Source: Lithodes maja (Eukaryota > Arthropoda > Malacostraca > Decapoda > Lithodidae). From it: a stretch of DNA of 64,000 nucleotides. Positions 21,771 through 32,846 of the stretch are shown piece after piece; positions within the stretch are counted from its first letter, which is position 1; every line of letters starts with the position of its first letter. The stretch covers positions 62,001 through 126,000 of the forward strand of contig JBAKBP010000760.1 of assembly GCA_037953745.1 (NCBI GenBank), in the 5' to 3' direction. The translations under genes were made by a program, and so were the position numbers. The notes beneath the pieces were generated by a model, which worked only from the letters and a program-made list of their open reading frames with translations, searched no databases and was not told where the DNA came from.

Positions 21771-22182
21771 GTTGTTGTTGCTGTTCCTCAGGCTGTCTGG
21801 CCGAGCAGCCCCAAGGTCCCGAGCAAGGCCAAGGCCATAACCGAGCGCCCCCACAGAACCCTCCCAGCTTACCACTAATAATGCCCAGGTGACCGAAGCC
21901 ACTCAGAGGCGGGGAGCTGAGGAGGGTGCGGAAACGCCCGGGAAACAAAAGCCCCACCCAAGGCCCTGTGCCCCTCAGCAATTATAAAGGGAAAGTTGAG
22001 GGGCAAAGGAAAAATGTGACGCTTTGGCTCCCAATCTGCCAGGGTTGGCAGTAGGGAGGTCAATCCACGGAAAAGACGCCGTCACTTGAGATCTAGAAAA
22101 TATATAAGTAAAAGGAACAGTCAGAGTAAGCTATGGGTATGGAAGAGAACGCTCAACTCTCATTCTGATAGACCAGCCCATC
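21771..22182 (-). mobile_element. I/Jockey-type non-LTR 3' fragment with (GTT)n tail
   Basis: It is flanked by a 14-bp direct repeat, aactgcatgttgtt, at 21757-21770 and 22183-22196, sited inside element X. The tail (GTT)n and adjacent ctgtctggccgagcagcccc resemble 35695-35740 and, inverted, 16280-16310. Confidence 0.8.
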
Positions 22183-22409
22183 AACTGCATGTTGTTTTCC
22201 CTGGTCCACTGGAACACTACATTTATGTCTTCCTGCAGCCAGCCAGTGCCCTCCTGTGTGTCTACTATCATGCTTAGTTTTGTATCATCAGCAAAGGAAG
22301 ACACTGAACTGTGTCTTGTGTTGGCATCTATGTCATTAATTAGAATGAGGAAAAGAAGGGGCGCAAGCACTGTTCCTTGGGGAACTGAGCTTTTGACATC
22401 TTAATGTTC

Positions 22410-23835
22410 AGATGTTCTTTTTTTTCATTTTTCTATGTGAATGAGGGAAACAAAAGGCATAACTGCCTGCAGCGAGTGCCTCCCCCAGATTTCAAAGAGT
22501 GACAGGGCCGAAATCAAGGGACGTTCGAGCTAAAATGCCTGGACACATGGAGTTTGAAGCAATTTAAGTCATAGGAAGAGGGAAAGACTGATTCTGGGAG
22601 AGAGTTCCAGAGGGTTCCATGTCATCTCAACCAGTAGACCATTTCAACCAGTAGCTCTCAACCAGTGCCAAATTAACCCAGACCAACCAAACCAGTGCCA
22701 AAATATAGTACTAACCTAACCTAACCTAACCTAACCGTATTGGTTGATTTGGTACTGGTTGAGAGCTACTGGTTGAAATGGTCTACTGGTTGAGTTGACC
22801 AGTCACCGTTCCAGAGCTCAGCAGTTGAATAGAAGAAAGTCTGAGAATAATGTTTCACTCTTGGGTTGGAGAGTTGCACAGAGTAGGGGGGGGATTGTGT
22901 TGTAAGGCGGGTACTACGTACCCTATGTAGAGGAGGTGGTATACACTGGGAAAGCTCCGAGGAACACTGATTATTGTAGTAGCGATAGAATAGCGAGAGA
23001 GATGCAATATTGCGGCGAAGAGAGAGAGATTGCAGAGAGTTGGTGAGTGGACGGGAGTTAATGATACGAAAGGCTTTCTTTTCTACTTTATCTAGGAGTG
23101 CTGTGTGAGAGGATCCTCCCCACACATGTGAACAATACTCAATACAAGGATGCACTGTGCCCCTGTACAGAGCAAGAAGCTGCGCAGGGGTAAAGAACCC
23201 CTTGAGGCGGTTGAGCACACCCAGCTTCTGGGAGGCTGCCTTAGCGAGACTGGTAATAATGGTCTTTCCAAGTGAGAGCAGAAGAAAAAGAGACACGGAG
23301 AACATTTGAGGGAAGATGAAGGGTTGATTTTTGTATTGTTGAAGAATAAGGGATAGTCCTCTGGAGATTCCTGACGGGTAGTAAGATGGATAAATTTAGT
23401 TTTGGAAGCATTAAATGCAACAAGGTTTTCTCTACCCCAATTGGAAATAGTAGCTAGATCAGAAGATAAGCATTTTATGGCTTCATTACGTTTACTTTTG
23501 AGGGATTGCTGGCTGGGGCGTTCTGGTAAACTAATTGAGTGGTATAAAGTAGTCATCTGCATATGAATGGATGGGACTGGATGTACAGTTGAAAAGATAA
23601 TTTATGAAGATTAGAAAGAGAATAGGAGATAGGACAGAACCCTGAGGAACACCGGAGTTGATAGGATGAGGAAAAGAGCGATGGCCGTCCACAACCGCAG
23701 CTATGGAACGGCCGGAAAGGAAATTAGAGACAAAGGGACAGAAACCGAAGGAGGGCAGTTTGGAAATTAAAGATTGTGCCAGACTCTATCGAAGGCCTTC
23801 GATATGTCTAGTGCAACAGAAAAAGTCTCACCGAC
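22410..23835 (-). mobile_element. Jockey-like non-LTR element, 5'-truncated, with MITE
   Basis: The poly(T) at 22410-22435 marks the 3' end. The minus-strand protein is spread over frames (23562-23092 and 23305-22820). It has ERPSQQSL, NWGRENLVAFNASKTKFIHL, KPAQ-type FFTPAQLLALYRGTVHPCIEYCS, then RRNIASLSLFYRYY and STAELWN. It is close to the copy at 39553-41768. Frameshifts and a 196-bp MITE (22613-22808) inactivate it. It is inserted in element X. Confidence 0.8.
22613..22808. mobile_element. fold-back MITE with telomere-like (CCTAA)n centre and 8-bp TSD
   Basis: It is flanked by TTCCAGAG at 22605-22612 and 22809-22816. The two halves are inverted copies of ctcaaccagtagaccatt and tcaaccagtagctctcaacc. 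The loop contains five ctaac units (22711-22735). An 8-bp duplication is typical of hAT transposition. Confidence 0.8.
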
Positions 23836-23861
23836 TTGGTTTACTGCTACTGATTGTTTCC

Positions 23862-24770
23862 TGTATATATGGATGGAGTCATGAAAGAAATACTATCAAG
23901 AGCAGTGGATGTTGGTGTATCGCTGAAAAGGGAGGGAAATGAGTGGAAGCTACCTATACTGCTGTTTGCGGATGATACAGTTCTGATGAGTGATAATGAA
24001 TGGGAGTTGCACGGTCTGGTAAATGAGTTTGGAACAGTGTGCGAAAAACGGAATTTGAAGGTAAATGCGGGGAAGAGCAAGGTTATGGTCTTCGAAAGGG
24101 GTGAAGTCACAGAGTGTGAGGTGAAGCTGAACGGTCAGGCTATGGAGATCGTCAGCTCTTTTAAGTATCTGGGCAGTGTGTTGAGTAAAGATGGGACTAT
24201 GGATGAAGAAGTGCGGGAGAGGGTACAACAGGGGAAGAGGGTTGTAGGAATGCTGAAAGCAGTAATAAGAAATAGGGTGGTCAGTATGGAAGTGAAGAAG
24301 TCCTTGCATGACAGTGTGGTAATCCCGACACTGACTTACGGAAGTGAAGCATGGACGTTGGTTGAGAGACTCAGACCAAGAGTGAGAGCAGTGGAAATAA
24401 ATTACTTAAGAAGTGCGTGCGGAGTTACATGGAGGGATAGACAGACTAATGAAGAAGTAAGAAGGAGGTGTGGTGTGGAGGTAGATGTGCTGGAAAGTGT
24501 GAAAAGGAACAACTTGAGATGGTTCGGCCATATGGAACGTATGGAAAGCGAGAGAATGACTAAGAGGGTGTACGAGAGCGAGGTGGAGGGACAGAGAGGG
24601 AGAGGTAGACCAAAGGAGAGGTGGAAGGATGGAGTGAGGAAGTATATGAACGAAGGCGGTGCTGGTTGGGGGGAGGGGCGTCGACTGACTGGGGACAGGT
24701 GCATGGAGGCGGTTCGTTCATGGCCACACCTTCGGGGATCACGGCGTCGGGCAATAGATAGATAGATAGT
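23862..24770 (+). pseudogene. RTE-clade copy, 5'-truncated in the reverse transcriptase
   Basis: It is nearly identical to 33580-34484 of the longer copy. It starts just before MDGVMKEILSRAVD, includes LLFADDTVLMSD, SKVMVFERGE, YLGSVLSKDG, TYGSEAWTLVERL and LRWFGHMERM, and ends in (atag)n at 24755-24770. An 8-bp repeat, ttgtttcc, lies at 23854-23861 and 24771-24778. The palm N-terminal half is missing, so no activity is expected. It sits within element X. Confidence 0.85.
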
Positions 24771-25171
24771 TTGTTTCCGGCTTGCGAGGAAGTTGTACTG
24801 TATATCCACCTTCCGATATTCCCTTTTGCTTTAAGTTTGTGGGCTAATATACCATGGTCACATTTATCAAATGCCTTAGCATAATCTATGAAAATTACAT
24901 CCACGTTTTTCTTTCTTCTAGTGATATAAGAATTTTGTCATAATGTTACAAAAGTTGTGGAGACAGGATCTTCCTGCTCTGAAGTCTGGACTCATATTGA
25001 CCGGTGTTCTGTAGTTCATTTACTTTCATAAATGTTAAGATATTGCTTCGCAGGACTCGCTCAAAAGTTTTAATGATTTGGGAAGTTACAGTTACTGGGC
25101 AGTAATTTTTTTTAAGTGAAACAAAATTTACTCCAACTGATTGAAAGGCTACAAGCTTTGTTATTTTTCAG

Positions 25172-25399
25172 GAGATTCAGGAGAGGGAGGATGACGAACG
25201 GATGACATCAAAGGAAGTAGAGGAAGAAGAACAGCACAAGGAAATATGGAGTAAAGAGGAAGCGAGAGATAAGGACAAAGAAACCCTTAAAAACAAAAAG
25301 GAAGGAAAAGAGAGGGAGGTTAATATAGAAAAGAGAGGATCAACCAAAGACGACAAAATTAGGAGTAATAATAGTAACTGTACAGATTCTCAGCTTCAG
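25172..25399 (+). CDS. internal exon of an unknown Lys/Glu-rich host protein (short form)
   Basis: A 3' splice site (ttatttttcag) ends at 25171 and CAG|gtaaag follows at 25400. The 228 nt encode exactly 76 in-frame codons in the same phase as the exon at 15113-15520. The first 35 and last 26 residues match that exon (DDERMTSKEVE..., RGSTKDDK). The repeat region has one 15-residue unit instead of five. The difference is therefore exactly four units, or 180 nt. Function is unknown and no family was recognised. Downstream intron sequence resumes at about 29330 after a 3.7-kb insertion. Confidence 0.55.
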
Positions 25400-25666
25400 G
25401 TAAAGTTGATTAGTTCATGTAGCTATGGTATGTATTTAGTTTAGTCACCTCTAAATGAATTGCTGCAGTATACAGCAGAAAGAGAGAGGAAATATATAAG
25501 AAGAAATAAAGAGGAGAGGGAAATAGCAAAGAGAGGAATGTGGAAGAGAGAGAGAGGAGGGAGGAGGGTGTACAGTATATATATTCCATTTTATATTAAT
25601 TAACTTAACCACCTGAGGCGCTAAATACAATTTGCGTGGTTTGTAGCATATTTTTAACCTTGAAAT
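25400..25666 (+). other. intron-like DNA and purine-rich tract
   Basis: It begins like 15521-15580 of copy 1, then has an AG-rich simple tract (25470-25570). Near 25607 begins CCACCTGAGGCGC, whose complement-like partner GCACCTCAGGGGG is near 29326. This suggests a further insertion spanning that interval. Confidence 0.45.
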
Positions 25667-27372
25667 GTGATAGTAAATATATACAAAGGCAAGGGTGACT
25701 CCTTAATCAGGGGAAATTATAGGGGTATATACAAAGGCAAGGGTGCCTCCTTAGACGGGGGAAATTATAGGGGTTTGAAAATGCTCGATCAAGTCATGAA
25801 AGTCAGTGAAAGGGTCTTTGAATGCATGATCAGGGATAGTATTTCCATCAGCGACATGCAGTTTAGATTTTTGCCGGGAAGTGGCACAACTGATTTTATC
25901 TTAATTCTTAGGCAACTGCAAGGGAGGTTCTTAGAGAAAATCAGGGAGTTATACCTAGTTTTTGTAGACCTGGAGAAGGCCTTTGACCGGGTGCCCAGGA
26001 AGTAATGCAGTGGGCTATGAGAAAGCTCGAAGTAGAAGAGTGGCTCGTGCTTGTGATAATCAGAACGTATGAGGGGTCACGGGCAGCAGTTAGAGTGAAT
26101 GGGTGTCTGAGCAAAGAGTTCCCAGTGAAAGTTGGAGTTCACCAAGGTTCAGTTCTGAGCCCATTACTGTTTGTGATGGTCCTGTAGGCTCTGTCAAGGG
26201 ACTTTAGGACAGGACTCCCATGGGAGCTGTTATATGCAGACGATCTAGTTCTTATCGCAGATAGTGCGTAGGAAGCAGAGGCAAAGTTCAAAAGATGGAG
26301 GGAGGGTATTGCAAATAAGGGCCTAAGAGTTAACATAGATAAAATAATGGTCGTGATTAGTGGAGTAGGGCGTGGAACTATGAAAAGAAGCGGCGACTAT
26401 CCATGCGCAGTATGTGGTAAGGGGTGGGAAGTAACTCAATCCAATGTTGTGTCTGTACTGACTGGGTACATAAGAGATGTAGTGGAGCTAGAGGCCCTTT
26501 GACAAGAATCATAGATTTTGAAAGTGCAGTGTGCAAGGGAGATCTTGTGTTAACCCCTCCTGTACCAGCGATGTTCTTTTAAACTTTATTTTAGCTATAT
26601 TTAGAGTATTTTGTGCACCTAAAGAAGCATCTGTTGTTGTAAAAAGGGTTAAGTGAGATCATTCGAAGCTCATTACTTGCTAGAGGCCCTTTTTAAACTG
26701 AATAAAATAGTCTAATAGTAGCCAGAATAAAGTTAAAAAGACGGCACTGGTACTGTACGGGTTAAATGACCCGCCTGGTAGTGTTGATTTCGACAGTGTA
26801 ACACTGGAATGTGTGAATAAGTTCTGCTACCTGGGCGATACGGTTTCCGCCGGAGGGGGCACTGAAGCTGGCTCCTTTGCTAGAGTCAGACGTGGCTGGG
26901 GAAAGTTTAAAGAGCTGCTGTCACTCCTGACCATGAGAGGGCTCCCACCCCACCTTAAAGGGAAGGTGTATACCTCGTTTGTTAGGAGTGCGATCACCTA
27001 TGCCTCGGAGACGTGGCCGGTTAAAACGGAGGATATCAATTGAATGGAACCGAATGGTGAGATGGATGTGTGGGGTTATCTCAGGGACGGGGTATCGAGC
27101 GAGGAATTAAGAAGGTGTCTGGGCATTAGGAGTGTCAGTGAAGTGATGCGCACAAGCCGACTTGGTTGGTTTGGACATGTGGAGAGAATGGATGATCAGA
27201 ACTGGGTGAGGAAATGCCGGATTGTGAACATGGGGGAGCTGCGCATAAGGTTAGACCTAGAATGACATGGGATCAGGTACTCTGGTCCGATCTCAAATTA
27301 AAGAACTTAACAAGAGAGGTAGTCCTTGACATGGCCGCCTGGAAAGCCGCCATTTAGGACGCGAGACTGTAA
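25667..27372 (+). pseudogene. RTE-like non-LTR reverse transcriptase, interrupted by a MITE
   Basis: Successive frames read VFVDLEKAFDRVPRK, VKVGVHQGSVLSPLLFVMVL, LLYADDLVLIADSA, CAVCGKGW (start of a Cys-rich finger), VNKFCYLGDTVSAGGG, TYASETWPV and LGWFGHVERMDD. The catalytic YADD is present, but several stops and frameshifts break the frame. A 49-bp stretch is duplicated in tandem at 25677-25774 (IYKGKG...GNYRG twice). A TTAA MITE at 26550-26765 cuts the frame. Confidence 0.75.
26550..26765. mobile_element. TTAA MITE, family D, copy 1 (216 bp)
   Basis: It is flanked by TTAA at 26550-26553 and 26762-26765. The terminal inverted repeats extend about 68 bp, starting CCCCTCCTGTACCAGCG and the complement of ACTGGTACTGTACGGG. 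Removing it would make the surrounding reverse-transcriptase codons contiguous. It is the same family and length as the split copy at 32773-34636. Confidence 0.85.
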
Positions 27373-27399
27373 CCACATAGCCTATTGACAAAACGGTCT

Positions 27400-27878
27400 T
27401 TAACCCATAACTAGCGGCGCGCAACATAAGTCGAGTATAATAAATCTGGACTATCTGGCGGCGCTCGACATAGGTCGTGTGGCAATTTCAGCACGTAATG
27501 TTGCTGAGAGAGAGAGACAAGTGGTGGCAGGAGAGTAGCGAGCGTATGACTGCTCCAGACCACCGCGGCGAACCTACTGACACGAATCCCACCTCCTCCC
27601 TCCCTCTCTCACTCGTTACATACGGAATTGTATGGGGAAAGTGCCGAATTACATGCTTTTTGCACTCGCGTTGCGCGGTTGTTGCAAGAAAACTAGCCAT
27701 CATAAAAGGATCGTTATGGTGTCATTGGAAAGCTCTGTTTATGCCCTTTCAGGGATAGATACTTGTTTTACGCTCTGGATCTTATTTAGGCATGAAAATT
27801 ATCACATAAACAGCCCTATTTTGGGTAAAAACACCCCGCTGGTGGCTACATATTATATACCGCCTAGGCCGCTCTTAA
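27400..27878 (+). mobile_element. TTAA-flanked element, family B, copy 2
   Basis: 479 bp between TTAA at 27400-27403 and 27875-27878, inverted relative to 20099-20584. The ends are CCCATAACTAGCGGC and CCTAGGCCGCTC. No ORF of note. Confidence 0.7.
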
Positions 27879-28361
27879 CTCTCCAGCCCCGGCTATGTAT
27901 TATATATATATTCCTCGAAATCCGGTTGTTTTGGCCGAAAAACGTCTAGGCTAGGCTACCGTATATTCGTTAATCAGACTGCTTCCCGCATTCCCGCGCA
28001 TCCCCAAGCGTAGCTGTGTTATTTACCTGTAGAATGGCATTAAGTAGAGCTCTCTAAGTCAACTGGTTGAGCTGTGATGATGATTTCATTGGAGATAACT
28101 TTATGGCCAAAACAGCCACTTTACACCACTTTTCGATACTTAACAACAACATACAGGCACACACGAACAAGCGACGCTCTCCTTCTTGTGGCCGGAGATG
28201 CGGAGCGTCGGTCCAGCCGGCTGTTGTTTACATGCGTCGGACCGACGCCTCGCACACGAAGCTCACAGGCTTTCAACCACTGGTACAATGTAGTACCACC
28301 CGGGTTCCTGGGGGCTAAACATAATGGTACACGTGTGTACCATCCGAGTTTGAAGGGTTAA
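27875..28361 (+). mobile_element. TTAA-flanked element, family C
   Basis: TTAA at 27875-27878 (shared with the family B copy) and 28358-28361. The end CTCTCCAGCCCCGG matches the end of the truncated copy at 3530-3915. Noncoding. Confidence 0.65.
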
Positions 28362-28462
28362 GGTGTTAAACTTGTATGTATGCATGTTGAAATCCCCCAG
28401 ATGCAACTTGAAATGTTTAATTTAGCTATCCCTAATCTCTTCAATTTTATTTCAATGGTGGT

Positions 28463-29044
28463 TTAACCTATAAAAAGCGAGCTGCGTGTAGTGAACACCA
28501 CAGTTCTGGGCGGCAATATTAGGCTTCATTCCTGCCTATAATCGTCATCTTAAGATAAATATCGTTATTACTTATTCATATGCGCCTATTTTACCTTCAC
28601 TATGAAGATAGTAACCTGTAACAACAATAAAACAAGTGGGAATATAATTTTCTGGTCAAAATCGCGAATAAACATGGAGCGGCCCATTCATGAAATGTGG
28701 AGCACAGTGAGGCAAACCCTCCCCTCGCGAGCTCTGGAGCTTGACTGAGAGTCCCACCCAATTGTCTACCTCTTCCAGCACACTCGCTAGGCACATAACC
28801 ACAGCCTCCAACCAGCTTGCTTATGTTAGCACGAAAATATACCAATGAATTAGGGAATAACAGGGAAAATAGGTGATAATTGAGGGGGCGGGGGGGGTGT
28901 AGAGGAGTGATATGAGGTATGGGGAAAATAAAAACAAATTTAAGTGCTACTGGGGCCTTTTAAAATGTTTTTTTTAGGCCTTCCCTCTTAAGAGCTTTGC
29001 CGCCGTCGCCCAGTAAAACCTCTTAAGAGCTCTCTTGCCGTTAA
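28463..29044 (+). mobile_element. TTAA-flanked element, family A, divergent copy 3
   Basis: Same order as 40858-41494: catatgcgcctatt, aacaacaataaaac, ggtcaaaatcg, gttagcacgaaaatatacc, agggaaaataggtgat, and the cttaagag modules near the end. TTAA lies at 28463-28466 and 29041-29044. Considerably diverged, so an older insertion. Confidence 0.65.
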
Positions 29045-29824
29045 TTTAACAATTCCTAAATGCTGCATGTTTGCCTGCTGAGACTGGAACCTCTCCAGGA
29101 TATCTGGGACTTGTGAATCTTTTGCTGGAGACCCCTCATGATCCTCGCTCTCTGGGTTTTCTCGTGGGCGACCTAGATGTGTAATTTTTTCTTTTTGGGC
29201 TCTGTCTCTAGTGGGCCACCCCCAGAAAAAAAAAATAATAATGGGGTAGGCCTATGTGCCAAATTACAGTATATGGATAGATAGATAGACATAATATATA
29301 ATTGGCATCTTATGCACCTCAGGGGGTAAACCTACTCACTCACTGTCTCACTCAGTTTTACTCAAACATCATGCAGCAGTCACTTACCACTCAGCTCTCA
29401 ACCTGTAAACATCTGCTGTACTCTCTACCTAAGTTTACTACTGTACGGTACTATACATACAATGGATAAGCGTCATTTTCCATTACAGTACATACATTGT
29501 AACGGCTCAGACGGGATTGCCTTTCCGCAGTTGGATGGGGTTAAGGCAAATTCACGCAGTAATTCAGGTTTGGTAGCTTCTGAATTAAAATGTTATAAAA
29601 ATTATATATTAATTAAAATGTAAAACTTGCAAACTAAACAAACAAAATTGGGACAAGGACAATATAAAGTCAAATTAAATTATCAAAATCGCTATGTGGA
29701 AACAACGCTTACTAAAATGAAAATTATTAAATAAAAGAACACAATCCACCACATAGGGTGTACATTACTACATGAGCAAGTTAATCTGTTTCCCAAGCAA
29801 ACTAATCGCACATATAACAACGCA
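29045..29824. other. noncoding interval; host-duplication match at 29330-29460
   Basis: 29330-29460 matches 15580-15700, the downstream intron of exon copy 1. 29590-29720 resembles 45020-45130 (aaaacttgcaaactaaacaaa, tgctatgtggaaacaacgctta-like). A (gata)n stretch is at 29276-29291. No gene found. Confidence 0.55.
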
Positions 29825-32468
29825 CTGAGGTGGAGTGTGCATCCTTACTAGGAAAGATTTGATTGTGTCTGAGATAAAACTAGAAACTTCAACAGCAGAA
29901 GTTTTAGCAATAGAGATTGGTGGAAACGAAAAAATAGTGGTGATAGTAGCGTATGTATCTCCCAAGACGAAGACATGGGGTAAGGAGGAGCATAGCCTAA
30001 TGCGTAAGGAAACAATTAGTGTGCTAGGAAATATCTTGGCTTCAAAGGATGAAATAGTCATGTGTGGGGACTTTAACTGCAAGGAAGTGAATTGGGAAGA
30101 TCTTGAAGCCGGAGCAGGGGAGGAAAGTTGGGGCTATGAATTTTTAAGTATGGCCATGGAAAATTCTATATACCAACATGTAAAAGAGTCAACAAGAGTA
30201 AGGGGAAGTGATCAACCAGCTAGATTGGACCTTCTATTCACAAGAAGGGAGGAGGAGGTTCAAAGTATTCAGTACCTATGCCCACTAGGAAAAAGCGACC
30301 ATGCAGTTCTAGACATAGACTTACTTTTGAAGTATAATCTACCCAAGGGAAGGGAAAAGCACAAGGAAAATCACTGGATGTATTCCAGAACCGATTTCGA
30401 AGGACTACAGGATTTTTTCAAGTCACAAAATTGGGATCAGGTGTTATCTGAAAGTGAGGTAGACAAAAAACTCCAGGCATTCATGGAGATCTATGATACT
30501 GGTATAAAAACTTTTGTCCCTAAGTACGTTAATAAAAGGAAAAAAAGTAATCGCAAAGTATGGTTTAACCGCGAATGTAGGCAAGCACAGGAAGCAAAAA
30601 ACAAAGCCTGGAAAAAGATGAGAAACTGGGATTCGGAAGATAACAGGCAAAAGTATAAAGAGGAGAGAAACAAATACACAGAAATGAGGAGGAGGTCAGA
30701 GGCAAACCATGAGAAAGGGATAGTGGAGAACTATGAAAAGAATCCAAAAATGTTTTTCAAGTTTGTAAACGGCAAAAGGAAGATAAAAGCCACGATCGTA
30801 AAGATTAAAAGTGGAAACAGAATCATAGAAGAGGATACAGAGATTGCGGAAGAACTAAATAGAAATTTTGCATCAGTATTTACAAAAGAAGGAGAATTCA
30901 TTGCACTAGAATCCAATGAGATAGGTACAGAGGAAATGCCGGAATTCACATTTAACAGACCAGAGCTCATAGACAAAATGAGTAAGGTGGACCCAAACAA
31001 AGCCGCTGGACCGGACGGAGTATCAGGCTGGATTATTAAAGAAAATGCTAAGGAACTGAGTATACCGTTATATGACATAATGACCAAATCATTGGACACA
31101 GGGATAGTACCTACAGAATGGAAAAGAGCAAACATTATTCCTATATTTAAGGGAGGAAGCAGAGATAAACCACTGAACTATAGACCTGTATCACTATTGA
31201 GCATCCTCATGAAGATTCTGGAAGGATTAATAAGGGACAAATGGGTTAACTACCTGGAATCCAAAAGATTAATTACTGACCGACAATTTGGATTCAGAGG
31301 AGGCAGATCATGTGTAAGCAACTTGTTGAGTTTTTACTCTAGAGTAATAGACACAGTGGACAAGAGGGAAGGATGGGTAGACTGTGCCTACCTAGACTTT
31401 AAAAAGGCATTTGACAAAGTTCCTCACAAGAGATTGCTGTGGAAATTAAAACATGAGGGAAAAGTAGGAGACAAACTGCTGAAATGGTTGGAGAGCTACC
31501 TTAGCGGAAGACAGATGAGAACAACAGTAAGGGGGAAATCGTCAAACTGGACTCAAATTACGAGTGGGGTACCACAAGGATCTGTCCTAGCCCCAATCAT
31601 GTTTCTAATATTTGTAAATGACTTACCTGAGGGACTAACAAGCTACATGAGCATGTTTGCGGACGATGCTAAACTGCTTAAAACGATCAGAACCCAGGAG
31701 GATTGCCTTGAGTTCCAAGCAGATTTGCAAAAGATCCATGAATGGAGCATCAAATGGAATATGGAGTTCAATGCAGGGAAATGTAAGACTCTAGAAATGG
31801 GTAAAAGCAAGTACAGACCTAGAAAAGATTATAAACTAGGAAACGAAGTGATTCCCAAAGCAGAAAAAGAAAAAGACTTGGGGATAGAATTTAAGGATAA
31901 CATGTCTCCAGAAAGCCACGTAAATAAGATAGTGAGAGAATCACTAGCACTATTGGCAAATATCAGGATGTCTTTCAATTATCTTAATGAAAACACCATG
32001 AAACAAATAATAACGGCAATAATAAGACCCAGGATGGAATATGCATCTGTGGTGTGGTCCCCTCACATGAAGAAACATATCCACAAAATTGAGAGGGTAC
32101 AGAGAGCAGCTACGAGGATGATCCCAGGTTTGGAAAATTTGGAGTACCAAGAGAGGCTCGAGAGATTGAATCTACCTACACTGGAACAGAGAAGGAAACG
32201 AGGACAGCAAATTCAGATATACAAATGTGTTAGAGGTATTGACAAAATCGACCAAGAAAACTTCATAGAGAGGGATGGAGGTGAGAGAACAAGAGGTCAC
32301 AGCTACAAACTAAAAGTGCTTAATAGTAAATCTGATCTGAAAAGTAAAAGATTTCCTACCAACTCGATTAGTGGGTGGAACAAATTGCCAGCCGAAGTAG
32401 TGTCTGCACCATCAGTGCATAGTTTCAAAGCACGGTATGACAAACATATCTTAGGAGGCGGGAATTAA
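29825..32468 (+). CDS. CR1-like non-LTR retrotransposon ORF2 (endonuclease C-half and reverse transcriptase)
   Basis: The frame is open from the 5' truncation point at about 29825 to the stop at 32466-32468 (about 877 codons). The endonuclease half retains VVIVAYVSPKTK, MCGDFNC, RLDLLFTR and KSDHAVLD. The reverse transcriptase has NYRPVSLLSILMKILE, FGFRGGRSC, YLDFKKAFDKVPHKRLLWKL, SGVPQGSVLAPIMFL and MFADDAKLLK. The C-terminal part has MEYASVVWSPHMKKH and SGWNKLPAEVV. All reverse transcriptase catalytic aspartates are present with no internal stop. It lacks the endonuclease N-terminus (no N-A-R-S, no catalytic Glu) and any ORF1, so it is not autonomous. It is related to element A at 46420. 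Confidence 0.9.
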
Positions 32469-32772
32469 CGAGCATGCTCACTCCCGCAAATACAACTAGT
32501 GTAAGTACTATCGTCACGTTAAAGGAATTAGTCAAGTTTGGGAATAATAATATAATAATCTCCCTCTTGTATAGTTGCCCTTTTCATTGCAATACAGTGG
32601 TAAAATATTCTATCTATCTATTGGCAGACGCTTTGAATGCTGAGGTGGCCACTAATAAATTACCTCCTTACTATTTACCATTTGAAAAACTACCTGTTTT
32701 GTACAAATATGCCTTGGTCATTAAATCATTCTCTATGCTACACAATCCTCTTCCGTGGCCCTGATAAGTCCC
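32469..32772. other. 3' flank with an inverted RTE-like tail
   Basis: Just after the stop is caaatacaactagtgtaagtac, resembling the 3' end of element A (about 53580-53598). 32607-32660 (tatctatctattggcagacgc...gtggccac) is a short inverted RTE 3' tail. No ORF supported. Confidence 0.5.
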
Positions 32773-32846
32773 TTAACCCCTTCTGTACCGGCGACATCCT
32801 CTTCATTCTATTCTGGCAACTATTAGACGATTGTATTAAGCTTAAA

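Larger units (their letters stand above)
19312..25110 (-). mobile_element. non-LTR retrotransposon X (CR1/Jockey superfamily), broken by at least seven insertions
   Basis: Minus-strand pieces read in order. About 25110-24771 has FIDYAKAFDKCDHGILAHKL. 22400-22183 has LAPLLFLILINDID and FADDTKLSMI. 21770-21652 has FNEEKFQLIRY. Near 20600 is DSVKNLGV. 20098-19312 has ISENMGFKEH, LTGWILRTFKTR, LLRLEYC and LFNKLPRRVRD. These are consecutive parts of one ORF2 protein. The gaps hold, from right to left, an RTE copy, a Jockey-like element with a MITE inside, an I-type fragment, a 1-kb TIR element with a TTAA element inside, and another TTAA element. It is inserted in the second copy of the duplicated host locus. 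Confidence 0.75.
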
